Below, piece after piece: positions 46,883 to 57,187 of a stretch of DNA of 64,000 nucleotides (its first letter is position 1; each line of letters opens with the position of its first letter). Made by a program: the position numbers and the translations under genes. Origin of the DNA: Gelatoporia subvermispora B (taxonomy: Eukaryota > Basidiomycota > Agaricomycetes > Polyporales > Gelatoporiaceae); assembly GCA_000320605.2 (NCBI GenBank), contig KB445797.1, positions 1,236,024 to 1,300,023 on the forward strand, given 5' to 3'. The notes beneath the pieces are model-generated. The model was not told the origin of the DNA and did no database searches. It worked only from the letters and a program-made list of their open reading frames with translations.

Positions 46883-49670
46883 ATGTCAGAGATACTCGGC
46901 CCCGAAGGTCTGCCTTACATTCCAGACGATGTTACTGTCGTGCAATTCATACTCGACTGCCATCACCCGGCGCGCCCTGTCCCGAAGCACCCCCGCGCCT
47001 GGCTGATAGAGGACGCGACGGGCAGACAGATCTGCTACGATGAGGTGCGTAATTGCAGATCGTGCCTGAGGTACGGAGGTATCTTCACTGGCATTGTTTC
47101 TGCCAGATCCGCGCGAGAGTCGCCGGTCTGGCCAACGCATTGAGGTTACGATGTGGAATAGGCAAGTGAAGCACTCTGAGAAGCCTGCCAGCGCTCTGAT
47201 GGTATCTTCCATTCATTACAGTCGAAGACGACGTAGGTTCGTGCGATTGACCTCACTGTGGATGCCTCTGCGCCTACTCATTCCCCGCCAGTCTGTATAT
47301 TCAGTCCGAACCACGTCGGTGAGTTCAAGACCCCAGTTGACTATATCTGCGTCATCTGATAATATACCACAACGAACAGACTATCCCATAGCGATCTGGT
47401 AAGTCTGTCAAGTGCAGCGATCTGTTCATTCGTTTCATGCATGTGAGCCAGGGCCACTCACAGACTCGGAGCTGTCATCACGTACGTCTTATTTGTGCAT
47501 CTCATTGTGATACTGCTGAATTGTACATAGCCCCGCGAACCCGTCGTATCACAAAGATGAGCTGGAATATCAGCTCGGCATCACGAAAGCGAAGGTCATT
47601 CTGGTACATCCATCGAACTACGGTGTCGCTCTTGCCGCCGCACAGACATTGGGCATCTCATCTGCGAATGTGATCCTCTTCGATCCTCTGCCGAATGAGT
47701 CGGCACCTGCTGCACTTACGATTCATAATCTCGTTGAAGAGGGGCTCTCGAAGCCGCAGAGCTTTGTAGAGCGCAGACTGAAACCAGGAGAAGGGAAGAC
47801 GAAGATCGCGTTCCTGAGTCTGTCTAGCGGAACGACTGGACGGCCGAAGGTGAGTGAATGCTGGCAATGAATGCTCTCCGCGGTCCTCACGATTGAGCGC
47901 GATAGGCCGTGTGCATACCTCATATTGCGCCTATTGCAAATTGCGTTCAAATGGCATTCGCTAGTAAGGCGAATGAAGAGTACACTACTTGGGAGAATAG
48001 ACGATATCGTCCTGGGGATGTAGAACTTGGAGGTCAGTACTATTGTCTTATAACGTGGTTAGAATTGGACTAACTTGCGCGTGAAGTACTGCCGTTCTAT
48101 CGTAATGATTTGTTCATTCGATGGGCTTGAGTGTCCATGGCTGACGAAAGTTGTAGATATATATGGTCTTGTCGTTGTCATGCACTTCGCTCTCTTCTGC
48201 GGGGTAAGACTTCCTGGAACCTCCACGCTCAGGCGGAGATCCTGACTATCTCCGTTGAAAGATGACGCTAGTTGTCATCCCGAAGTTCAACTTCACGGAA
48301 ATGCTCAAGAGTGTTCAGCGCTACCGGATCAACCACATGAAGTAAGTACGCCGCGTTACTGCCGTCAATGATTTGGAGGCTCACCTTAAATGGAGGATCG
48401 TCCCGCCAATGGTGGTTCTGCTATGTAAGGTAAGGGAAATGGTGGCACCCTAGAAGACCGATGATTGATATTGTTTGTATTGATATGTCTGGATAGCATC
48501 CTGCTACGAAGAACCACGACCTGAGTTCTGTCAAAATGATCATGAGTGGCGCGGCCCCCCTCTCCGCCGAACTCATCCAGCAACTCACGGAGCGTCTTCC
48601 TAATGCGGGTATCGCGCAGGCCTATGGTGAGCACTGCTTGCGAACTATTGATGCCCGGTAGACGAACGGGCATATCAGGAATGACCGAGACATGCACGAC
48701 GGTTTCGTGGCCGAACTTGTACCAGAAGATCGGGACCCCAGGGTCATCGGGTTTGTTGCTCCCGGGCACCGTCGCTAGAGTGGTCAAGGAAGACGGGTCA
48801 CTAGCGAAATATGGCGAACCTGGCCAGCTCGTCGTGCGGAGCCCCGCGCAGGCCCTTCGCTACTTGGACAATGACCAAGCGTGAGTCTTCTCCAAGAAGT
48901 CTTCGAAGGGCGACTGAACACTGATATCCTCCGGACAGAACGAAGGAAACATTCAAGGATGGGTGAGTAGGAACTGTGTCCAACGCCGAGGGTGTTACTG
49001 AAGGCCCTCAAGTTGGGTTTACACAGGGGACGAGGTCATTATAAACGAGCAGAAGGAGCTGTACATCATTGATCGCATCAAGGTACGTCGACCGTCGACC
49101 TCGCAATCCCTGCCAGCTCCCAATACCCGCATAATATACTTATCCTCCCTCGTTTGAATTTTCTCAGGAGCTTATCAAAGTCAAGGGCTTCCAAGGTCAG
49201 CCTTTCCGAATTCTCCTTGACTCGCGGAGCTGACCTCACCCCCGCGGCCGCAGTGGCGCCGGCGGAGCTCGAGGGGCACCTGCTCGACCACCCGGACGTG
49301 ACGGACGTGTGCGTCGTCAGCGTGCCGGACGACTACAGCGGCGAGCTCCCCCTTGCATTCGTCGTGCTCAGCGAGGATGCGCAGGCGCGCGTCAATGCCG
49401 ACACGGCGGAGGTGGACAGGATCAAGGCCGCGCTCATGAAGGTGCGTGCTCTCCGCTACACTGCGCACGTGGCTGGCATTGACAAATGTGTTGGTGCGGG
49501 TGGTGTAGCACGTGTCGGACCACAAGGTACAATACAAGTGGCTCGCGGGCGGCGTGGAGTTTGTGGACGCGATACCGAAGAACCCGAGCGGGAAGCTGTT
49601 GAGACGGTTCTTGCGTGATCGCGCGAAGGAGCTGAGGGCGGGCAAGGCGCAGACGAAGACGAAACTGTAG
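46883..49670 (+). CDS. AMP-dependent acyl-CoA ligase, 4-coumarate-CoA-ligase-like
   Basis: ANL-superfamily enzyme activating a carboxylic acid with ATP and CoA. The ATG at 46883 starts MSEILGPEGLPYIPDDVTVV. Core blocks, spread over many small exons: YPIAIWATHRLGAVITPANP, the P-loop FLSLSSGTTGRPK (interrupted by an intron after PK), VLPFYHIYGLVVVMHFALF, VKMIMSGAAPLSAELIQQL, and AYGMTETCTTVSWPN (also split). Next are the YTGDE motif and IIDRIKELIKVKGFQVAP, with hinge and C-terminal domain. Then the catalytic lysine in IPKNPSGKLLRRFLRDRAKE. It ends KTKL. The terminal TKL is a possible but weak peroxisomal PTS1. The substrate could be a fatty, cinnamic or related acid; the sequence does not decide. 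Confidence 0.92.
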
Positions 49671-50019
49671 AGTGGAGTCTCCACGCATCTTGTCCTCGTA
49701 CGCTTTACACACATCTGATATATTGGTATATTGCCCCTACAAGATTTACATGGATCATACATTGCATTTCCCACCTCACTTTCCAGACGCATGTACTAGA
49801 TGCGACACCCTTGATTCCTTGAACTATGGAAGGCCCCTACACCCCAAGGGCCAAGCTATTGCCGCGATGCTATCATGCGATACTAGCGTGTACTGGCCAT
49901 GGCAAGGCATTAGCCATAGGATGCGATACAATTGACAGGCATCTTGTTATTGTATTCCGGGTAAGTTTGGTATCCCATGTCTAGCAGATCTACGAGAAGC
50001 ATGTTGTCGCGGCGTCAAC
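49671..50019. other. Convergent intergenic region at the right-arm breakpoint
   Basis: About 350 nt. Homology between copy C and the other F-box copies ends just after its stop codon. The 3' spacer shared by A, B and D is absent here, so the duplication boundary lies near 50015. Nothing else is supported. Confidence 0.5.
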
Positions 50020-51635
50020 TCAAATTGTGATGCGAGGGCTGAGGAACTGGTCTTCCGAGTCATCTGACAAACCATGAGCCTTCCTCGCCTGCGCATACTG
50101 CTCTTCGGACAGTCTCTCGCCTGGAAGCGCGCCCTCCTGCACCGTGGTGTCAGACAACGTCCACCGTACCCGCTCTGTCGAATCCGAATACAATATACAC
50201 GAAAGGGAGGTGTTCGAGACTTCAAAGAACGTTCGCGCCCAGTGCTCTCGGAGTGCAGGCAGTAGCATGGCTGCGTGGTTCTCTGTCTGGCCATAAGCGA
50301 ACATGTGCTCCAGCTTCAGCTCAATTAATCGGGTGGGTACAGATGCAAGAACTTCTTTTGCGAAGGGCAGCTAAAAATCGGATAATGAATATTGGGCCCG
50401 ATCGTTGGTACCCGAGCGGGTGGTATCAGACTCACAGGATAGAGCTCTGTTAGGTGGATCGTACGGCCCGCAGCCGCCTGCACATGGAGCACAAGATGCG
50501 TGAGTTCTTGCACGCCCTGAGTGATTCCCGCGATCCAAGAGTTCTGTAATCCATGCCGCATAGCGCCTTCCAGCTCAAGGGTGAGGCTCGCAGGGTGCAC
50601 GTCGCGGAGGACATCTGTGACACTGGTCGCCGTCACTCCGAGGTCCCTACTGTCTAGAACAAGGTGTCGCACCGGGACCGCGACACCTGCCTGCCAGAGC
50701 ACGCCCACGCGCCCGCACAGATACTCCAGCGCGCGCGGCGTCATCGTGCGCAACGCGGCCACGTTCGCAGCACGCGCAGTCGTATTCGCTGTTATTGCGA
50801 TGGCTATACAGCTCAGGGATACGCGCGCCGCGGCGGGGTACAGACGTAGCAGCTGCGCGAAGTCGATCGGCACCAGCACTTGGTTCTCGCCGTGCACGAA
50901 CCGCACGTTGCGCACGCGCGGACACACGACAGATGTGTGCGCGAGGCCGATGCCCGAGAGCGACACGCGCTCGAGGCTTGCCGCGAAGTTCATGAGGAAA
51001 CCGGCAGATTCGCCCTCTGTGGCTTTGTCGAGGTCCACGTAGATGTCGGTCAGCGGGGCGCGGATATCGCGAAGTAGTGCAATGGTCGCAGGACCGATGA
51101 CGCGAAGTAACAGAACGCGCAGTGTCGCGCATTGCGTCAAGGCTGCACTGATGCGCGGCTCGTTCCGCACGTAGCTGTCCGCGAAGGCGATACCGAACGT
51201 GTGGAGCTGCGTTGCGCACTCCAGGATGTCTGCGAGCGAGTTGGCGAGCTCGCGGACCGCGGACCAACCAGCCTTAAGTTCCCCCCTCCCAAACTCGCGC
51301 CAGGGCGACCACTGGTCCGGAGGGCCCACGACGTAGTCGATGTGCAGCGCGTGGAGGAGCGAACCCCGCGCATCCGGGGCGGCGAGGAGAAAGTCGCGAA
51401 GAGCCGGGAGGCGGAAGTGCTGCGCAGGCCCACGGGGTAGAACGATCGTGTGCAGGAGCGGCGGGAGTGCGATGCGGTGCAAAGCATGGCAAGTGAGCGA
51501 GAAAGAGAGGAGGGTGGGTCTAGAAAGAAACCAAGCGAGATGCGCGAGGATGTCGTCGTTGAGTGCAGCCCGGGGAGCGAAGAGTGTCAACTCGGAGGTC
51601 GGTGTACGCAGTATGTTGATGCTGGTGGAAGTCAT
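50020..51635 (-). CDS. F-box-like protein, copy C
   Basis: Intact paralogue, 516 residues. Exon 1 is 51635-50436, the intron donor is GTGAGT and the acceptor TTTTAG, and exon 2 is 50370-50020 (351 nt as in all copies). It begins MTSTSINILRTPTSELTLF, closest to copy B, and carries the F-box-like ALNDDILAHLAWFLSRP. It is the most diverged copy in the C-terminal half (QVLVPIDFAQLLRLYPA; GITQGVQELTHLVLHVQ). It ends SPRITI, unlike the VTTF end of the others. Confidence 0.82.
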
Positions 51636-51978
51636 GAAGTGCGGACTTGGCGACAGATCGTGCAGGACAGAATGAACAGGTCAGTGAGGATGTGCCTGGT
51701 AGTCTGATAGCCGTAGAACTCAGTTGTGGGCGAGGCGCCTGAGCACGCTGCACAGCGAAGACATGGCTATCAGCGATGAAACTGTTGCTCGAGGCTTAAA
51801 CACAAGATAAGCAAAAAGACGATTTAGTTCGAAGCCTGTGTTTTGCGTACAAGGACGCTGACTGAGTCAACTAATTCATGGAGGCTAAAAGCCTCATCGT
51901 CGGGCTTTACACCACGGGAAGTAGTGTACACGTGACCTGAGTCCTGTTAGAATACAATATCCTCCTCCTCTCCTCGCT

Positions 51979-52262
51979 CTACGTCTCACGCGCCTGGACC
52001 CTATATGTGGAGGTGATGCAAGCATTCCATAGACCGTCGCTGCATTGCGCGAGATGAATCTCAAAGTACAACTTGGCGAGCGTGCACCCGGGGAAGTCTC
52101 TACCGCTCGCATGTCTTATTCGGAGGAAACAAGGGAAGCTGAGCTGACACCAACTCAGAAGGTCAACCTGGACCTCTCATTGCTCGTCGCACTTGAAGGC
52201 GCGGTACAATTCGCCCCAGGACGGCGGATATTGGAAGTGGAAGATGGGCTCCGCGGAAGAAG
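51979..52262 (+). pseudogene. Truncated fragment of the DUF1308 gene, right copy
   Basis: It retains recognisable coding sequence for REMNLKVQLGERAPGEVST, TPTQKVNLDLSLLVALE and WKWKMGS-like sequence. It corresponds to the start of exon 3 of the intact gene. It shares the ~50-bp deletion seen in the fragment at 16838-17104. No complete reading frame is possible. Confidence 0.85.
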
Positions 52263-52444
52263 AGCACGGTCAACTGAGAATGCCTTCGTTGATTTCAACG
52301 GTGGCAAGTGTCCGTTGGGGTACTTTCCTCTACTTGTACTGTGGGCACAGACAAAGTTCATTGGGTTGAATGTGCGGGCTAAACTGAGTGGCATCTCACA
52401 TCTGTGGTAGGTATATATACGCAATGTGCTGTCACTGCGATGAT

Positions 52445-54060
52445 TCAGAATGTGGTAACGGGGCAGGGGAACTGGTCCTGTGAGTCTCCCGATAAGCCCT
52501 GCGCTTCCCTAGCCTGCGCATACTGCTCTTCAGACAGACTCTCGCCGAGAAGCGCGCCTTCAGGTGCGGGGGTGTTGAAAGACCACCGCACCCACTCCGA
52601 TGAATTCGAGAACAGTATGCATGAAAGGGAGGAGGCCTTCGAGCCCTCAAAGAGTGCCCGCGCCCAATGCTCTTGGAGTGCAGGCAGTAGCGACGATGCG
52701 TGGTCTTTCGTCCGGCCATAAGTAAATTTGGGTTCTAACTCTAGCTCGAGCAATTGAATTGGCACACGTGCAACGACTTCTTTTACGAGAGGCAGCTGGC
52801 AAACGGGCGGTCAGTATAGGATCACAACTGTCGCTAATACCCAAGTGAAGGCGTCCTACTTACAGGATAGAGTGTCGTCTGTTCAAACGCGCGGCCCGAA
52901 GCCGGCTGCACCCGCAACACAAGATGTGCGAGCTCTTCCACGCCTTGGGCGATTCCTAAGACCCAAGTATCCTGTACGTCCTGCGACATGCCACCGTCAA
53001 GCTCAACGGTGAGGCTCGTGGGGCGCGTATCCCGGAGAACATCCGCGATGTGGGGCGCCGTCACCTTGAGGTCTACGCTGTCCAACACGAGGTGCCGCAC
53101 TGAAGATGTCACGCCTGCCGGCCAGAGCACGGTCACGCGCCCGCGCAGGAGTTCGAGTGTGCGCCGAGGCAGCGCGCGCATCGCGGCCTGGTTCACCGCG
53201 CGCTCGCTCGCTGTCGTATCCGGGTGGAAGACGATCGAACTCAGCCACATACGCGCCGCGGCGGGGTACAGGCGCAGCAGCTGCGCGAAGTCCAGCGGCA
53301 CCTCCCGGCGAAATCCACGCATGTGCCGCACATTGCGCGCGCGAGGGCACACGACGTGTGTGTGCGCGAGATCGACGCCCGAGTGCGACACGCGCTCGAG
53401 GCTCGTCGCGAAGTTGGCCAGGAATGCGTCGGAGTCGTCCTCTATATGGTCCTCAAGCTCGACGTGGATGTCCGTTAGCGGCGCGCGGACGTCACGGAGC
53501 AGTGCGATGGTCGCGGGGCCAGCGCAGCCCAGCAGCAGAACACGGAGCATCGTGCGCTGGGTGAGGGCGGCGCCAATGCGCGGCTCGTTTCGCATGTAGT
53601 CCTCCGCGGACGAGATCCCGAGCGTATGCAACTGCGTCGCGCACTCGAGAATGTCTGCGAGCGGGCTGGTGAGCTCGCGGACCGCGGACCAGCCAGCTTC
53701 GATTTCCTCCTGCTCAAATTCGCGCCAGGGAGACCACTGGTCTGGGGGACTCATGCCACAGTCGACGTGCAGCACGTGGAGGAGTGGGCCCCGCACAATC
53801 GGGGCGGCGAGGAAGAAGTCGCGAAGGGCCGGGAGACGGAAGTGGTGCGCGGGCCCACGGGGTAGAACGATCGTGTGCAGGAGCGACGGGAGTGCGAGGT
53901 GGCGCAAAGCATGGCAGGTGAGCGAGAAAGAGAGGAGGGTAGATCTCGGAAGAAACCAAGCGAGGTGCGCGAGGATGTCGTCGTTGAGTGCAGCCTGAGG
54001 GGCGAAGAGTGGTGGCCCTGAGGTCGGTGGGCGTGGTATATCGGGGTTGGCGGTGGACAT
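52445..54060 (-). CDS. F-box-like protein, copy D
   Basis: Intact paralogue, 515 residues. Exon 1 is 54060-52864, the donor is GTAAGT, and exon 2 is 52795-52445. The start MSTANPDIPRPPTSGPPLF differs from the other copies, but the F-box-like segment ALNDDILAHLAWFLPRS and the block QDVQDTWVLGIAQGVEEL are conserved. It ends PCPVTTF. In residues ~110-165 it follows copy A, then switches to copy B-like sequence (RTMLRVLLLGCAGPAT). This is a mosaic pattern. Confidence 0.82.
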
Positions 54061-54388
54061 GAATCGCAGCGTTGGCGGACAATTGTGTGAGGCAGAAAGA
54101 ATAGGTCAGGTAGGATATGCCTGGAAGAATTCAGTTGTGGATGCGCCTGAGTACAGCACGTTGCAGCGAAGTCATGGTTGTCAGCGCTGAAACGGACTGC
54201 TTGAGACTTAGACACAAGATAAGAAGATAACAATCAGGGCGAGTTCGTCCACTGTCTATGCACTAGGACTCTAGGTGAGGTCAACGAACTTATGGAGTAT
54301 ACAGACAGGAGAGGAGACCTATGTGACGAAGACCCAGCTCGCACTACCTACGCACATCATAGACGCCCAAATGTAACGCTGTGATGTC

Positions 54389-54459
54389 GCATTAATGGGG
54401 TAGTGGTAACCTGGGTCGTTGCCATCGACCCGCCGGGGGTTCGATTCCCCCTTAATGCA
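54389..54459 (+). tRNA. tRNA-Gly (anticodon GCC), copy 3
   Basis: 71 nt, identical to copies 1 and 2. It lies divergently 5' of F-box D, mirroring copy 1 and F-box A. Confidence 0.95.
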
Positions 54460-54478
54460 TGAAAGCAAAAATCCCTTG

Positions 54479-54490
54479 TTTTGCCTTTTT
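54479..54490 (+). terminator. Pol III terminator of tRNA-Gly copy 3
   Basis: T4 and T5 runs (TTTTGCCTTTTT) 20-31 nt past the tRNA end. It is weaker than the T8 runs of the other two copies. Confidence 0.55.
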
Positions 54491-55627
54491 GCATCCACCT
54501 TCACTAAAGGCTCTACGGATCGTTAGGCCACCCCAGTCATACCTGTTGAGTTGGATTAGAGTTTCCTGATACGTCGTCTAACCCGTGTCTTTGTTAGTCA
54601 GCTCATCAATCGTTTTACTCGCCAAATATACTAACCCTTCTACTCTTGACTCAGATCGTTCAAATGCAGGAAAGTGACACATGAAATGGGACGCGGTCGT
54701 CCACAACACATCCAACGAGCTCCAAAACGACGAGTAGCAATGGTGCCGAGAATACGATATGTCTAGCCCTGGGGCGTACATCTGGACACTAGGAGTACGC
54801 TTATTACAGCGTTGTCAAACACGCAGTGGCCATGAGCTAAGATCCTGAGATGTTCTAGTCGAAACCGTACTCTGTGGTGTGCACTTGGGGAGTGATTCGG
54901 TTGCGTTGATACCCATACACCACGTATGTATCTATACGGAAGACTCTCACAAATGACCATCTCCACAGGTAATTTAGTGCTACATACGAGCGTCGAATGC
55001 GAGAGAAGATAAGTATGTCCTCACCCGACCGATGCGATACGCGAGATGAGATCAAGTTGTCCAACAACACGCTTGGCGCAAAGCGGCACTATTCGTGTAG
55101 TTCGGTATCACGCAAAGCATGGTAGCTATTCAATAGGAGAAGACTGATTCTCATATGGGAGATTGCTGTCCGAGTCTACTGCCTCCCGTGACTGCTGTGG
55201 GGACATTTGCATCTCGGTTACGCAAGCCACGACAGTGGCGGGATTTGTTGTAAGTTGTCGACCATCATCAACATTGGCGAATTTGGTGCCAACACTTCGG
55301 CCCAGTATATACTGTGCGCCTGATGTGGAGTTTGCGGATCAGGCGGCGTCGATACTTTAATGAGTTGGATATGTTGAAACTGCGGCTTCACCACAAATTT
55401 GTTCAGTGTTTGTATACAGCATGAGCGGAGGTAGTGAACAACGCAGCTAAACAACTCCGCGATCTCGAACTTACATAAAGGCAGCACGGGTGCTCAAGCG
55501 CTCATGGTGCGCATTAAACGGCCTACATGGCCATTCGGTAGGCACATATACTTCACTGCTTCAGCGTCATCGTCTATTTTGGTGCTCACCCTGCCATTTC
55601 TTCGAAACCGATTGCAGCTGAACGCAC
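54491..55627. other. Intergenic region
   Basis: About 1.1 kb. Only short, overlapping frames (54578-55070 minus, 55163-55360 plus) are present, without motifs. No RNA gene or repeat is apparent. Confidence 0.5.
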
Positions 55628-56679
55628 ATGTCTATGTCCGCTTCGAATCGGACTGTTCTGACGTGGGTACGTCAGGCCACGGGCGGTCAATCTCATCCTC
55701 CCCCATATTATATGCGACCGCATCCAGGGCTGCTAGATGTCGATTTTTGGTGTACAGGGGAGATTGAGATCCGGACTAGTGTCGACCCAATCTACAAAAA
55801 CACGAGCCAGATCTACAAAGGGATTATGGCCTGTGACGTCGGGCAGGATATTCTCGTAGTGTGCAAGCTTACCCCGGCGCGGTATGCACACCAAGCGTAC
55901 CGGGAAGCCGAGTTCTATGCTAGGGAGCTGCGTGGGGCAGAATTTGTCCCCAAGACATACAGATTTTCTCAAGTGGGTACTGGCGACGATATACATTTAT
56001 GCTTATTAATGGAAGACTGTGGAGAGCCCTTGAAACAACGTTTCTATCAGCTAGGATGGGAGATGAAGTGAGAGCTAATCAAATCACATCCGTTACAAGT
56101 GACACGCTAATCCATGCTTTCCGCTTAGAGAGGCACTGGTCGACGTTTATCTCCAACTGCATCGACGTGGGATCTATCACGAAGACGTTGATACCGGGAA
56201 CGTTATCATCAGACCGGATGGACAATTGGTATTAATTAATTTCGATGAATCGCGTCGCGAGCGATGCGACCATGACGGTATCATCAATTGGCACCAGACC
56301 AAGTTCCGTGATCCCGAGGATTTTGTTTGCAGAGAGCTGAATCTCGTGTGTGACTTAGTAAAAGCATATGTGCCCTGTGCGAAGCTTTCCCGCATGCCGT
56401 ATGATATAGCTGACGCTGACTCTCTTCTTAGACAAGATCTCTTGCTTCGGGCACGAGTACCAGATGTCGGAAGAACTCCTCAAAAATGAAACGGTGGTAA
56501 CATGGATCATCGACGATGTCAGCAAACGGACCAAAATTCATCGCGAGGAAGTTGAGGGGCGCTTAATCAAAGTTCTCAAGGAGTTCCAGGACAACCTCGA
56601 AAGACGTATGAGATGCGAGGCTATGAAATGGGAAGCGGATAAGCCACTAAAGAAGAAGCGCAATGTTACCAATACGTGA
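55628..56679 (+). CDS. Kinase-like protein (basidiomycete RIO/APH-type fold)
   Basis: About 302 residues in three proposed exons: 55628-56067, 56129-56349, 56432-56679. The start MSMSASNRTVLTWVRQATG leads into a small-lobe-like region with the lysine strand ILVVCKLTPARY and helix YREAEFYARELRGAEFVPK. The catalytic-loop motif is GIYHEDVDTGNVIIRPDG (HxDxxxxN). The following metal-site strand reads LVLINFDESRRERC, with Asn where Asp is usual. The C-terminus is helical and basic (ADKPLKKKRNVTNT). The second donor (GTGACT at 56350) is chosen to keep frame. Without it the protein ends at 56489 with GRTPQK. Similar proteins are expanded in mushroom-forming fungi, and their substrates are unknown. 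Confidence 0.68.
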
Positions 56680-57187
56680 ACCAACGAATACTGCTCATAG
56701 TCCTCAGTGTACTCCAGTAGACACTACTAGAGGTACTACCAAATTCGAAGCATCTATCGCTGTTAATTCATTGACCGAGTAGTACTTATGCCAGCGCCCA
56801 GCGCATTATGTAGCCTGCTTTTCCACGCGTTCTGCACTCGTCCGCGTGCCGTGCAGGGATGCCCTCGCGAACATGTACGACATATCAACGTATATAGTAC
56901 CGGGCGTACGAGGCCAGGTCAGTTGTCGCATTGGCGATGGCTGAGAGCAGGTCGGACCCCGCGGGGTTGTCGGATTTACAATGGCCGGTGAACTCGAGAA
57001 GCAACGCGGGCGCGCGGCGAGCTCGCTCATGTGAGCGGAAATCTATAGGACCTGATCATAGTACAAATGGCACAGACGAAGTGTCGTGAGCAACGTGAAG
57101 CAAAACAGCTCACAAGACGAGTACGCACGCTAGCCCATCCTAATGGCCATCGCGGCACACACCCAAAGTCCTGAGGCCTACCCAGTT
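56680..57187. other. Convergent intergenic region
   Basis: About 500 nt between two convergent genes. No supported feature. Confidence 0.5.

Larger units (their letters stand above)
50020..54459 (-). repeat. Right arm of the inverted segmental duplication
   Basis: Read on the minus strand: tRNA-Gly (54389-54459, pointing away), F-box D, DUF1308 fragment, F-box C. This is the mirror of 14618-19080. The spacer between D and the fragment (about 52265-52440) matches that between A and its fragment, including a shared GTGGCATG/CATCTGTGG segment. Confidence 0.85.
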
